DNA from: CAYYFV01 sp964451705
GTDB taxonomy: Bacteria > Patescibacteriota > Gracilibacteria > UBA1369 > GCA-2718715
DNA: 44,832 nucleotides
Assembly (NCBI GenBank): GCA_964451705.1
Contig: CAYVIV010000005.1
Coordinates: 1-44,832 of the forward strand
Direction: 5' to 3'
The notes under the pieces are model-generated. The model was not told where the DNA came from and ran no database searches. It saw nothing but the letters and a program-made list of their open reading frames with translations. Numbering within the stretch: position 1 is the stretch's first letter; every line of letters starts with the position of its first letter. Both the position numbers and the translations under genes were made by a program. This document shows, one piece after another, positions 31,609-39,584 of the stretch.

Positions 31609-33450
31609 CTAAGTTAACACGGCTTTAATTCTTCGAATACCTTTGCCACAACTTTGCTCTTTTTTGATTTTAAAGGTACCAAGCTCTCCAGTCGCTGCTA
31701 CATGAGGGCCACCGCAAATTTCTAGCGAAAAGTCTCCAATTTTATAAACTTTAATTTGGTCACCATATTTATCTTCAAAAAGTCCAATAGCTCCTTTTTC
31801 CCTAGCTTCCACAACAGGCATTACATCGTGATTAATATGCAGGTTCCTTTGAATTTGATGGTTGACCATAGCCTCCACTTCGGCTAATTGTTCTTTTGTC
31901 ACAGCAGTATCATGGTTGAAATCAAATCTTAAGCGTTCTGGAGTAATATTCGAGCCTTTTTGTTCGATATGATCACCGACAATATTTTTTAAGGCCTGGT
32001 GTAACAAGTGGGTCGCGGTATGTAACTGAGTCGTTTCTACAGAGTGGTCGGCCAAACCTCCTTGGAATTTTTGCTCCGAGCCCGCACGCGATAGCTCTTG
32101 GTGTTGTTTGAAAGCTTTGTCGAAACCATCTTTGTCTACTTGGATATTATGTTCCTGGGCCAGTTCTTTAGTCATTTCAAAAGGGAAGCCATAGGTATCG
32201 TAGAGTTTAAAACAGAGGGCTGCAGGCAGTTGATTGCTAGCATCCACTTGCTCTAACATCTTTAGGAATTCTTTTTCGCCAGTTGCTAAAGTTTTAGCAA
32301 ATTGTTGGATTTCTTGCTCTAAGTTGGACACAATTCGTTGTCTGTTCTCTGCTACTTCTGGATAGCTATCTTGATATAGCTGAATGAAATTCTCAGCTAT
32401 GTCTAAGACAACAGAATCATTAATTTGTAGTTTTTTAATATGTCTATATGCTCTACGAATAAGTTTACGTAGCACATAGCCCTGGTCTGTGTTGCTAGGT
32501 TCCATTCCATTTTTATCGCCCATTAGCATAACAGCAGCTCGAATATGGTCTGCAACAATTTTGCGTGATTTGTCAGCAATATCTGCAGCTAGCTCATGAG
32601 AGCCAGACTTTTCTGAAAGCAAATTCATAACTGGAGCAAACAATTCAGTTTCATAGATTGAATCTACATCGTAGTAAGCCAAAAGTAGTCTTTCAAAGCC
32701 CATACCAGTATCTACATTTCTATTTTCAAGCAATTCCAAACTCCCATCTTCCTGCCTAAAGTAGCTCATAAAGACATTGTTCCAGATTTCCACATACAAA
32801 TCTGTTTCGTCGTTAGGTTGGTATTCATGGTTCAGGAATTTAGGGTCATTCAGGTCTCCCATATAGTAGAAAATTTCTGTACTTGGACCGCAAGGTCCAG
32901 TTGTTCCAAGTTTCCACCAGTTGTCATCTCCACAGAAATATATTCGCATAAACTCACCTGCAACTGCCTGCTCGACAGTTTTAAAACCATACTCTTGCCA
33001 GATGTCTGCAGATTCTGTATCTTTGTCGACGTCTTTATCACCTTCAAAAACAGTCACACAGAAACGTTTTTTATCAAGACCCAAACCACCTTGGTCTACT
33101 GGTAAAGTTAAAAATTCCCAACTCCATTTAATAGATTCTGTTTTAAAATAATCACCCAAAGACCAGTTACCAAGCATTTCAAAAAAAGTATTGTGGGTTT
33201 TGTCTCCAACTTCATCAATATCATTTGTCCGAATACAACGTTGGCTATTTACAAGTCTATTACCATTTGGATGAGGTTCTCCGGTAAGGTAGGGGACCAA
33301 AGGTTGCATACCCGCAATTATAAACAGCGAGGAAGAGTCGTTTTCTGGTAGAATAGAACTGTTTTGAATTTGGGAATGTTGGTATTTGCTTATAAAAAAG
33401 TTCAAATATTTTTCTCTAATCTGATTCGGGCTCAAGCTTTGAGTATTCAT
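31609..33450 (-). CDS. alaS: Alanyl-tRNA synthetase, short form without C-Ala domain
   Basis: Charges tRNA-Ala and edits Ser/Gly mischarging. The class II catalytic core is present (residues about 1-250, with MQPLVPYLTG, NSQRCIRTNDIDEVG and FFEMLGNWSLGDYF). The tRNA-recognition helices follow, then the editing domain with zinc ligands HTATH (HxxxH) and CGGPH (CxxxH). The protein stops at residue 613, right after the editing domain, where E. coli AlaRS (875 residues) continues with the oligomerisation and C-Ala domains. The end (IRRIKAVLT) is the natural domain boundary and the stop is followed closely by the next gene, so this is a native short form rather than a frameshift. Confidence 0.93.
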   Translation of the reverse strand: MNTQSLSPNQIREKYLNFFISKYQHSQIQNSSILPENDSSSLFIIAGMQPLVPYLTGEPHPNGNRLVNSQRCIRTNDIDEVGDKTHNTFFEMLGNWSLGDYFKTESIKWSWEFLTLPVDQGGLGLDKKRFCVTVFEGDKDVDKDTESADIWQEYGFKTVEQAVAGEFMRIYFCGDDNWWKLGTTGPCGPSTEIFYYMGDLNDPKFLNHEYQPNDETDLYVEIWNNVFMSYFRQEDGSLELLENRNVDTGMGFERLLLAYYDVDSIYETELFAPVMNLLSEKSGSHELAADIADKSRKIVADHIRAAVMLMGDKNGMEPSNTDQGYVLRKLIRRAYRHIKKLQINDSVVLDIAENFIQLYQDSYPEVAENRQRIVSNLEQEIQQFAKTLATGEKEFLKMLEQVDASNQLPAALCFKLYDTYGFPFEMTKELAQEHNIQVDKDGFDKAFKQHQELSRAGSEQKFQGGLADHSVETTQLHTATHLLHQALKNIVGDHIEQKGSNITPERLRFDFNHDTAVTKEQLAEVEAMVNHQIQRNLHINHDVMPVVEAREKGAIGLFEDKYGDQIKVYKIGDFSLEICGGPHVAATGELGTFKIKKEQSCGKGIRRIKAVLT

Positions 33451-33598
33451 ACAAATAGCATTATAAATTTATTTTAATGTAGACTTTTTTCTGCATTTTG
33501 GCAATTTGAAAATCAGCAGAAAACTCAGAATAAACTAGCTTATGCTAGTAAAAATCAATAAAATTTCCTAAAATTAGAGCACATCTACAAGCATTTCT

Positions 33599-34969
33599 AT
33601 GTCTAATAAATCCTCCAACCACCTTATATGGCTTAGTGCAGCCATCTTCACGTTCTTGCTAGCTTTGTACTATATCTTTAGCGGCATTAATTACTATGCA
33701 GCCAAAAAACATGCTTGGTTTAATTGGCTACCCCAAAGCACAGTGTTGGCAATTAATTTGGATACTCAAGATTTCACAAGCAATTTAGGCCCAGTAAGCT
33801 CACTTAAGCAGTATTTTGCAGAGTCCAAGACGGATGCCCCAGATCAGCTAGCAAACTTTGTCAGCAACTTAGAGTCCAAAAAACTTATATATCTACTCTA
33901 TTACAACCCCAAAAACCCACAGCAACTTGCCCAGGCTGTCTCTATGAGAAATACTAATCAGCAGCATGTGCAGGAGATTCCACCGGGTTATGAAAGCCAG
34001 CAGTATTTGGGCTACACTTGGATTTATCCAAGCCAGACTCCATTAGATTTTAGCTCGCAACTAGCACTAAACAAGCTAGATTATCAAAAAGCCAATCATC
34101 CAGGTCCGTCTAAGGCTTACTTGGCTATGGTTCCAGAGAATTTTTCCAGGTTTTTATTTCAGGATGAACTTTTAACTGCCACCCAAAAATCTATCCAGAA
34201 CTTTTTAAGGAATTATGACAACCTATATTTTAATATAGAGTCAAAAGATCAAAGGCTTTTTCTGAGCAATTATAATTTTGATTCCAAACCAGCTATGAAC
34301 TTATCTCCTGCTGTAAATTTAGGTTTTTTAGCCAATCAAAATCACACAAGCCAAATGCTCTATAGCCTCTCTAATTTGCAAAGCGTTACCCCCAAGTTGC
34401 TGGAAGGCTTTATAGACTCTTGGGTCGCTAGACTCAATCTCAACCCAGAACTAATTCAGCAGCTAATGGCCAGCCAACTAACTTTGAGCCTTGATACCAA
34501 CAATCAACTGCACATTTATTTCCACAGCCCGCAGCTAGTAAATAAGCAAGCTTTAACCAAGATGCTGCAAAAAATTCAAGCCTACTTTGACCCCACAGAA
34601 TCACAACAAACTTTGTCTACAGACCAGCAGGCAAGTTACACAGCAGCTAATCCAGATAGCAACGAGAGCTCAAATATAACTCAATTTAGTCTTAAGTCTC
34701 TAGCCTACAATCTAATATGGCCAGACCCACTAGACTCCAAGCAGCTGCACTTTGTTTTAACAGCTCACAGTCAACTGGCCCTTTCTCAGCAGCAGCCACA
34801 GCAATTTGAGGCCTTAAGTCCCAAACTACAGGCTTTAGCGCAGGACTATGCCCAGTTTTCACCAGAATTTCTTGCCAAACTCTTTGGTCCTAATTTCCCA
34901 CATCTCAAGTTAGAAATTGCCACTTATAATTTTATAGGTGGTCAGCAAACCTTAATCACAGTAGATTAA
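33599..34969 (+). CDS. Single-pass membrane protein, DUF3352-like, upstream of DUF4012
   Basis: A 456-residue protein with one N-terminal membrane helix (about 10-30) and a large extracytoplasmic domain rich in Gln, Asn, Ser and Leu. The opening WLPQSTVLAINLD...LKQYF resembles the start of DUF3352-type proteins (P-x-x-t-x-x-y-l-x-v-n). It contains two halves of similar length with repeated strand-helix patterns. It overlaps the start of the DUF4012 gene by one base (TAATG), so the two are translationally coupled and probably act together at the cell envelope. The family match is by eye and tentative. Confidence 0.65.
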   Translation: MSNKSSNHLIWLSAAIFTFLLALYYIFSGINYYAAKKHAWFNWLPQSTVLAINLDTQDFTSNLGPVSSLKQYFAESKTDAPDQLANFVSNLESKKLIYLLYYNPKNPQQLAQAVSMRNTNQQHVQEIPPGYESQQYLGYTWIYPSQTPLDFSSQLALNKLDYQKANHPGPSKAYLAMVPENFSRFLFQDELLTATQKSIQNFLRNYDNLYFNIESKDQRLFLSNYNFDSKPAMNLSPAVNLGFLANQNHTSQMLYSLSNLQSVTPKLLEGFIDSWVARLNLNPELIQQLMASQLTLSLDTNNQLHIYFHSPQLVNKQALTKMLQKIQAYFDPTESQQTLSTDQQASYTAANPDSNESSNITQFSLKSLAYNLIWPDPLDSKQLHFVLTAHSQLALSQQQPQQFEALSPKLQALAQDYAQFSPEFLAKLFGPNFPHLKLEIATYNFIGGQQTLITVD

Positions 34970-36834
34970 TGCGAATTAAATTATTTTTACTTTTCACACT
35001 GGTGCCACTGTTGCTAGTTTTTCTGACTTCGACTAAGTTCATCCAATTAACCAACGATAGCTCAGCTGCTAGGATACTAAGTTTAATTGAACAAAAAAAG
35101 TATACACAGGTCTTAGAGCCAGAAAACCTTAAGTTTTTAGATGAAAGTTTCCAAGACCTGAGTTTAGAAATTTCTGCAGTGGCCTCTGCTTACCAGCCAA
35201 TCCCAGAGATTTTAGCAGACCTTAGTGCCTTCTTAAAACCCCTGCAGACTTTGGCCTTGCAAAAACAGGAGCTTAGCCAGAATGGCTTTGACCTAAACAA
35301 TACTCAGCTCAAAAATCAACTCATTAATACCAGTTTAGAACTAGAGCAAAACCTTTTAAATTTAGAAAACACATTAGCCCTCAATAAAAATCAAATTCCC
35401 CAAATTCCAAATTTAATTCCATCCAAAAGCATCAGGGATTTTGTTGGCTTTTTAAAGACAAACTACGACTCCATTTTTACGCAAGTTCACACAGCCCGCC
35501 AAGGGCTCACTGTTGTCAATCAGCTCTTAGGGTTTCGTCAGCCACATACCGTGCTACTCTTGGTCCAAAACAATAATGAACTCAGGGCCACTGGCGGTTT
35601 TATTGGTCTTCTGGGCTTTTTAGAATTAGATAATGCATCTGTAAAGTCTTTGGAGTTTCATAACATATATGATTTCGACGGCTTATTCGATGGCTATAAC
35701 AATGTGCCTTTGGAGTTCTCTGATTTTAACGAAAAATTATTTATTCGTGATCTTAATTTCTCTGCTGATTTCCCACCAGTAGCTCACAAAATAGAAGCTG
35801 CCTTGCAAGAGGCCGGGGCCCCCAGCTTTGACACTATAGTAGCTATCAACCATGAGCTTTTTAAAGATCTGACACCCTTTTTAAACCAACTCCAAATCGC
35901 AGACAAATCCTACACAGCAGGTCCAAACTTTGACTTTATTCTCTCGTATTTAGTAGAGTCCAAGTCTTTATCGAAAACCAGCCCCAAAAAACTAATTGCC
36001 AGCATGTTAGCAGATTTACCACAGCAGATCTTAGACAAACTGACCCCCTATGAAATTTTAGATTTTGTAAAACAAGCCTTTGCAAGCCGCAATTTACAGG
36101 CATATTCTAAAAACCACGACTTAGATGATGTTTTTGAGAAGCTTAACTTCCGCCTGAGCCTGCAGAGCTTTCAGCCCACAGATAAGCTTTGGCAAGATCC
36201 CAAGCAGACCCACAACCAAAGTCTGCTATGTTTTAACTCAGTTGCCGGTACCAAGGCCGATAGGTTTATAGAAAGACATATTACATTTACCGAAGATTTT
36301 TCCAAGGACTTTATTACAACTCAAGTCGATATAGATTTATATCATAGTTATAGCGATCAAACCGAAGCCATCTTAAATGGCATACTACACAATTATGGAC
36401 TCCCAGGTCTCAAAGGCGACCTAAGATATATTTTGGGCAGGGGAGACTACCGGGTTTTCCTACGCTCATATTTGCCAGCCAATGCAGTTTTAGAACAAAC
36501 AGTCACAAAGTTTTTTGCCAGTCCAGACCCATATTCCAATCTTGCGAGCTTTGTGAGTGGTTTTGGCATGACCCCAAGCAATCTCAGCAGGCTCAGCTTT
36601 GTTTACAAAACACCAATTAACCACAAGAGTCTGGCGACTGTTTTCAAACACAGTTTTTCTAGTCTTAGACAGTCTGGCCTAAAAAACACCCAGATTACGC
36701 ATATTTTAAACACTCAAAATCTCAATTTACACACATTTAGCCCCAAAACATATAAATTCAGCAAAAATCACCTAAGCCAAACCAAAACTTTCGATACAGA
36801 CTTTCACTCCGAATTTGTACTCAGCTTTAACTAG
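34969..36834 (+). CDS. DUF4012 domain envelope protein
   Basis: A 621-residue protein with an N-terminal membrane helix (about 4-22), a helical region to about 190, then the DUF4012 domain, signature HTVLLLVQNNNELRATGGFIG (residues about 196-216) followed by the aspartate-rich YDFDGLFDGY. DUF4012 proteins are widespread in CPR bacteria and some Gram-positives, are often linked to surface polysaccharide loci, and have no proven activity. The tail (about 560-621) is basic and Ser/Thr/Asn-rich. It is coupled to the preceding membrane protein. Function is unknown; the envelope location is inferred from the anchor. Confidence 0.88.
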   Translation: MRIKLFLLFTLVPLLLVFLTSTKFIQLTNDSSAARILSLIEQKKYTQVLEPENLKFLDESFQDLSLEISAVASAYQPIPEILADLSAFLKPLQTLALQKQELSQNGFDLNNTQLKNQLINTSLELEQNLLNLENTLALNKNQIPQIPNLIPSKSIRDFVGFLKTNYDSIFTQVHTARQGLTVVNQLLGFRQPHTVLLLVQNNNELRATGGFIGLLGFLELDNASVKSLEFHNIYDFDGLFDGYNNVPLEFSDFNEKLFIRDLNFSADFPPVAHKIEAALQEAGAPSFDTIVAINHELFKDLTPFLNQLQIADKSYTAGPNFDFILSYLVESKSLSKTSPKKLIASMLADLPQQILDKLTPYEILDFVKQAFASRNLQAYSKNHDLDDVFEKLNFRLSLQSFQPTDKLWQDPKQTHNQSLLCFNSVAGTKADRFIERHITFTEDFSKDFITTQVDIDLYHSYSDQTEAILNGILHNYGLPGLKGDLRYILGRGDYRVFLRSYLPANAVLEQTVTKFFASPDPYSNLASFVSGFGMTPSNLSRLSFVYKTPINHKSLATVFKHSFSSLRQSGLKNTQITHILNTQNLNLHTFSPKTYKFSKNHLSQTKTFDTDFHSEFVLSFN

Positions 36835-36849
36835 CAAGCTCCACTTAGC

Positions 36850-36896
36850 CTGCAGCTAGCCTAGCTCTGCTTTACCTGTAGCTAGTTTAGCTCTGC
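36850..36896. repeat. Two imperfect 21-bp direct repeats in the DUF4012/miaB convergent gap
   Basis: Copies at 36850-36870 and 36876-36896 match at 18 of 21 positions; all three differences are C/T. The second copy runs into a 15-bp perfect palindrome, AGCTCTG-C-CAGAGCT (36889-36903), that abuts the miaB stop codon. The hairpin could act as a U-tract-less terminator between the convergent genes. Confidence 0.5.
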
Positions 36897-36903
36897 CAGA
36901 GCT

Positions 36904-38271
36904 TTAACTAACAAGCTCACCCATTAGCCGCCATTCTTGAGCGCTCAGTATTTTCACTGGCACAATTTTACCAATTAGCTCTTTGGGTCCCTCAAAAATA
37001 ACTTCTTTAAAGTGCTCACTCCTGCCACTAACTTGACCTTCGTCATACTGTTTTTCCACCAAGACCTGGACTGTCTTATCTCTAAAATATTGATTTCTAG
37101 CAAAACTTGTCCGTTTTAAGGCTTCATTCAGTTCGTGAAACCTGCGCTTCTTTTCTTCGGCACTTACATCATCTTTTTTTAGCATGCCCGCAGTTGTCCC
37201 AGAGCGAGAGGAGTATTGGGATATAAATGCTAGGTCAAAGCCCATATCTTCAAAGAAATCCCTAGATTCATTATGAATCTCTTCTGTTTCGCCACAAAAA
37301 CCGACAATCATATCTGTAGAAATAGAAGCATCTGGCATTTTTTCACGTATATAGTCAACTATCTGCTTGAATTTCTTTTTATCATAATTACGGTTCATCT
37401 TTCTCAAAATATAGTCATTACCAGACTGCAGAGGCAGGTGGATGTATGGCATTAAGGTTCGTAGCTCACAAACAGCATCTACAACGTCGTTTGTCATGTC
37501 CTGAGGGTGTGGCGAAGTAAAACGCAGCCTTTCTAGGCCCTCAATCTTATCCAACTTGCGCAGCAGTTGCACAAATGGTGCTGTTTCATAGCTAAATTTG
37601 CCCTCTTGTTTCTTATCTGCCCAGCTCAGCCCATAGCTATTTACATTTTGCCCCAGGAGTGTAATTTCCAGGCAGCCATTTTGCACCAGTTGCAAGACCT
37701 CTTGATAGACCTCATCTATTGGGCGCGATATCTCGCGCCCACGCGAGTAGGGAACAATACAATAGGTACAAAACTTGTCACAACCAGTCATAATAGGCAC
37801 GTAGGCCTGAAAGTCACTTTGATACTTTGGTTGAATTTGAAAGTAGTTTTTAAGGTCTGCCTGCTGCATATCTAGGTCTTTGAGGTCTGGATTCAGCTCG
37901 GAGAGCATACCGCCAAGTTTGGTCATATCTTGGATCTGAAAACATAGATCGAGGCTCTTAACAGTCTTAAAAAGCTTATCCTTCTTCTCAGAATTTTTAG
38001 TGCTCGTAATACGCGTCATACAGCCAGTAATACCCATTAACAAGTTTGGCCGGACCTTTTTGAGCTTGGAGATCTTATTCATCTGCCCCAAAACTTTATC
38101 TTCGGCCTTTTGTTTGATAGAGCATGTATTAAACAAGACTAAATCTGCCTCTTGCATATCTTCAGACATGCTATAGCCATAATCCTCCAGGGCCTTAGAT
38201 AAGCGCTGGGAATCACTATGATTCATCTGGCAACCATAGGTTAAGACAGTATATTTAAGAGCCTTGCTCAT
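36904..38271 (-). CDS. miaB: tRNA-2-methylthio-N6-dimethylallyladenosine synthase MiaB
   Basis: Radical-SAM methylthiotransferase that converts i6A37 to ms2i6A37. At 455 residues it is of normal length. The N-terminal UPF0004 domain holds the first cluster cysteines (YGCQMNHSDS, NTCSIKQKAEDKV, GCMTR). The radical-SAM motif is CDKFCTYC, followed by IVPYSRGRE. A C-terminal TRAM domain covers about 390-455. MiaB rather than MtaB or RimO is favoured by the NTCSIKQKAEDK and VPYSRGREISR signatures. MiaA, which makes its substrate, is not in the window. The stop codon lies against a palindrome. Confidence 0.94.
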   Translation of the reverse strand: MSKALKYTVLTYGCQMNHSDSQRLSKALEDYGYSMSEDMQEADLVLFNTCSIKQKAEDKVLGQMNKISKLKKVRPNLLMGITGCMTRITSTKNSEKKDKLFKTVKSLDLCFQIQDMTKLGGMLSELNPDLKDLDMQQADLKNYFQIQPKYQSDFQAYVPIMTGCDKFCTYCIVPYSRGREISRPIDEVYQEVLQLVQNGCLEITLLGQNVNSYGLSWADKKQEGKFSYETAPFVQLLRKLDKIEGLERLRFTSPHPQDMTNDVVDAVCELRTLMPYIHLPLQSGNDYILRKMNRNYDKKKFKQIVDYIREKMPDASISTDMIVGFCGETEEIHNESRDFFEDMGFDLAFISQYSSRSGTTAGMLKKDDVSAEEKKRRFHELNEALKRTSFARNQYFRDKTVQVLVEKQYDEGQVSGRSEHFKEVIFEGPKELIGKIVPVKILSAQEWRLMGELVS

Positions 38272-38293
38272 AAGTTTTACTTAAATTTACTTG

Positions 38294-38321
38294 ATTTTAG
38301 CTTAATTAGAAGCTTTTTCAA
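38294..38321 (-). promoter_or_regulatory. Promoter of miaB
   Basis: On the minus strand TTGAAA (38316-38321) and TAAAAT (38294-38299) are 16 nt apart. The leader to the ATG at 38271 would be about 15 nt. Confidence 0.5.
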
Positions 38322-38383
38322 AGCCATTTAAGCTAGTTTTCGAAATTATCTAGCAAATCACTCTTTTTGTAAAGAGGATATAT

Positions 38384-38412
38384 TTGCACAAATCATAATA
38401 CTTAGATATATT
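38384..38412 (+). promoter_or_regulatory. Promoter of the structured RNA locus
   Basis: TTGCAC (38384-38389), exactly 17 nt, then TATATT (38407-38412). One of the best sigma70-type matches in the window. No open reading frame of useful length follows for about 640 nt, so it should drive a noncoding RNA starting near 38419. Confidence 0.6.
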
Positions 38413-38418
38413 GATATG

Positions 38419-38938
38419 AAAACCTAATAAAAAGAGTTTTCCTTGGACATTAAAAACACAGGTAGAACAAAAAAGTTACAGCGTGGCTGTCTCCATTTAA
38501 AAAATAGCGAAAACCTTCATTAAGGATCTTTTCGGTCGATCACATAAAATAAGGAGACATAGTGAGCCATCTACAACTACAAGTTGTAGAGCAAAAAAGC
38601 CGAGGTTAAGTTGTTAGTTTGATATAGTGAGCTTCAACTAAGAACTTAGCCTTCCTTCTTTGCTTTACGAAGGGATTGGAATTAACCACCCCAGTCCGCA
38701 GAAACCCCCTAGCTTGGTGATTTACTGCTTAGTGCATTCAAAATTATCCTAACAGATAAATCACATAAACTCAAGCGGTCCGGATATGAGCAAGTTGCTC
38801 TAGGTAAGACTGAAAACTAACCAAAGTGAGGCAAGGAATAAGGTACTTGGTAAGTGCTAGAAGGTAGTTTCCCTTAAGCTGATTTCCCTCGACACCTAAT
38901 ACCCGTCGTTCGGAACATTTAAGGCAAACTACCTTTTT
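38419..38938 (+). ncRNA. Unassigned structured RNA, about 520 nt
   Basis: The 783-nt gap between miaB and the next gene holds no credible protein gene, but has a strong plus-strand promoter, a chain of local helices and a final long hairpin with a short T run. Helices I can pair: GTCTCC (within 38488-38493) with GGAGAC (38553-38558); CTACAACT-ACA-AGTTGTAG (38571-38589); GTTAAGTT with AACTTAGC (about 38604-38651); CCTTC with GAAGG (about 38654-38674); GTGATTTA with TAAATCAC (38717-38764); GAGCA-AGT-TGCTC (38788-38800); GTACTT-GGT-AAGTGC (38843-38857); and the terminal stem. The block from 38788 (hairpin, then AGGTAAGACTGAAA) resembles the P9-P10 part of RNase P RNA, but conserved regions I and V are not found. 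The strand is chosen from the promoter and terminator. Confidence 0.55.
38861..38938 (+). terminator. Long terminal hairpin of the structured RNA
   Basis: Arms 38861-38877 (AAGGTAGTTTCCCTTAA) and 38919-38935 (TTAAGGCAAACTACCTT) pair at 16 of 17 positions with a single C-C mismatch. They enclose about 41 nt containing a smaller hairpin around CGTTCG. A short T run follows. It may be a terminator or the closing helix of the RNA's 3' domain. Confidence 0.5.
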
Positions 38939-39004
38939 ATAATGCCTGAGTATTAAAAAGAACTTCCCAAAACTTTAAAAGATTGTCTAGCAAGCAAATC
39001 AAAA

Positions 39005-39033
39005 TTGCCAGCAGCTGCCAAGCAACATATAAT
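39005..39033 (+). promoter_or_regulatory. Promoter of the 80-aa membrane protein gene
   Basis: TTGCCA (39005-39010), 17 nt, TATAAT (39028-39033). A second TATAAT lies at 39041-39046, 8 nt before the ATG. The first would give a leader of about 15 nt, the second a nearly leaderless mRNA. Confidence 0.6.
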
Positions 39034-39054
39034 ACAAACATATAATTACTGATT

Positions 39055-39297
39055 ATGCATTCCAACACTAAAAAAATCACCATTATCGTTATTATCCTGG
39101 CACTCTGCGCTTATTTTTTACCTTACCTTACAAATAGCGACCTTTTCAAAGGAGCCCTATTAATACCAGAAGGGCAGGATGATTGCCAAGTTGTAAATTT
39201 AGGCAATGGCCGCTATGTTATGAAAGCCCAAGTCGACGAGATAGATGTCTATGTAGATATCCCGGCTAACCATCAATGTATGCCAGAAGGAGCTTAG
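39055..39297 (+). CDS. Small membrane-anchored protein (80 aa), unknown
   Basis: One N-terminal membrane helix (residues about 8-26, KITIIVIILALCAYFLPYL) and an extracytoplasmic domain of about 50 residues with strand-like segments (DDCQVVNLGNGRYVMKAQVDEIDVYVDIP). Two cysteines, C44 and C75, could form a disulfide. It has a strong promoter and an intrinsic terminator 74 nt after its stop, so it is a single-gene transcript. I recognise no family. The strong expression signals for so small a protein are notable. Confidence 0.65.
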   Translation: MHSNTKKITIIVIILALCAYFLPYLTNSDLFKGALLIPEGQDDCQVVNLGNGRYVMKAQVDEIDVYVDIPANHQCMPEGA

Positions 39298-39370
39298 CAG
39301 CTAAATAAGCTTCTGCTAGCAACAATTTAGCAGAAATCTGCAGAAAGGCTTTACAAAAGAGTAAAAATAC

Positions 39371-39405
39371 GCTATAATTTAAAGATTTGAATTATAGCTT
39401 TTTTT
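39371..39405 (+). terminator. Intrinsic terminator after the 80-aa gene, immediately before a small gene
   Basis: GCTATAATTTAAA (39371-39383) pairs with TTTGAATTATAGC (39386-39398), 13 bp including one G-U, followed by seven Ts (39399-39405). The 5' arm contains TATAAT, so the same DNA may also supply the -10 of the 52-aa gene whose ATG starts at 39408. Terminator by structure; the promoter overlap is inference. Confidence 0.75.
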
Positions 39406-39407
39406 AT

Positions 39408-39566
39408 ATGAACTTATACCAAAAACATTACAAAACCAAACAGTTAGTGACTATATTAACAGTCGTAATGTTTCTTGTTACAAGTAGCCTGCTTATATAC
39501 GTTGCCAAAGATGGTCTAGAGTATTCAAAAGCTAGTAGTATCCATGCCCAAACTGTTTTGCCTTAG
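39408..39566 (+). CDS. Small single-helix membrane protein (52 aa)
   Basis: ATG at 39408-39410, TAG at 39564-39566. The product has a basic N-terminus (LYQKHYKTKQ), one membrane helix (LVTILTVVMFLVTSSLLIYVA) and a short polar tail ending AQTVLP. It sits directly behind an intrinsic terminator and converges on the prepilin operon (19-nt gap). The helix after a short basic leader is superficially prepilin-like, but there is no G/A-F-x-x-x-E cleavage site. Codon use and the fit of the frame to the gap support it as real, though it is short enough that chance cannot be excluded. Confidence 0.5.
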   Translation: MNLYQKHYKTKQLVTILTVVMFLVTSSLLIYVAKDGLEYSKASSIHAQTVLP

Positions 39567-39584
39567 TTGTAGCTCTAGCTTGAT

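Noticed and set aside
38384..38412. dif-like recombination site for the Xer recombinase
   Set aside because: AT-rich with partial symmetry, but it does not match two 11-bp Xer arms around a 6-bp centre, and it reads far better as a promoter.
38419..38938. RNase P RNA, tmRNA or SRP RNA as the identity of the structured RNA
   Set aside because: The GGTAAGxxTGAAA block recalls RNase P, but GAGGAAAGTCC and the ACAGAA 3' region are missing and the block lies too near the 3' end. No tRNA-like ends or tag frame for tmRNA. The GGTCCGGA at about 38777 lacks the SRP domain IV stem.
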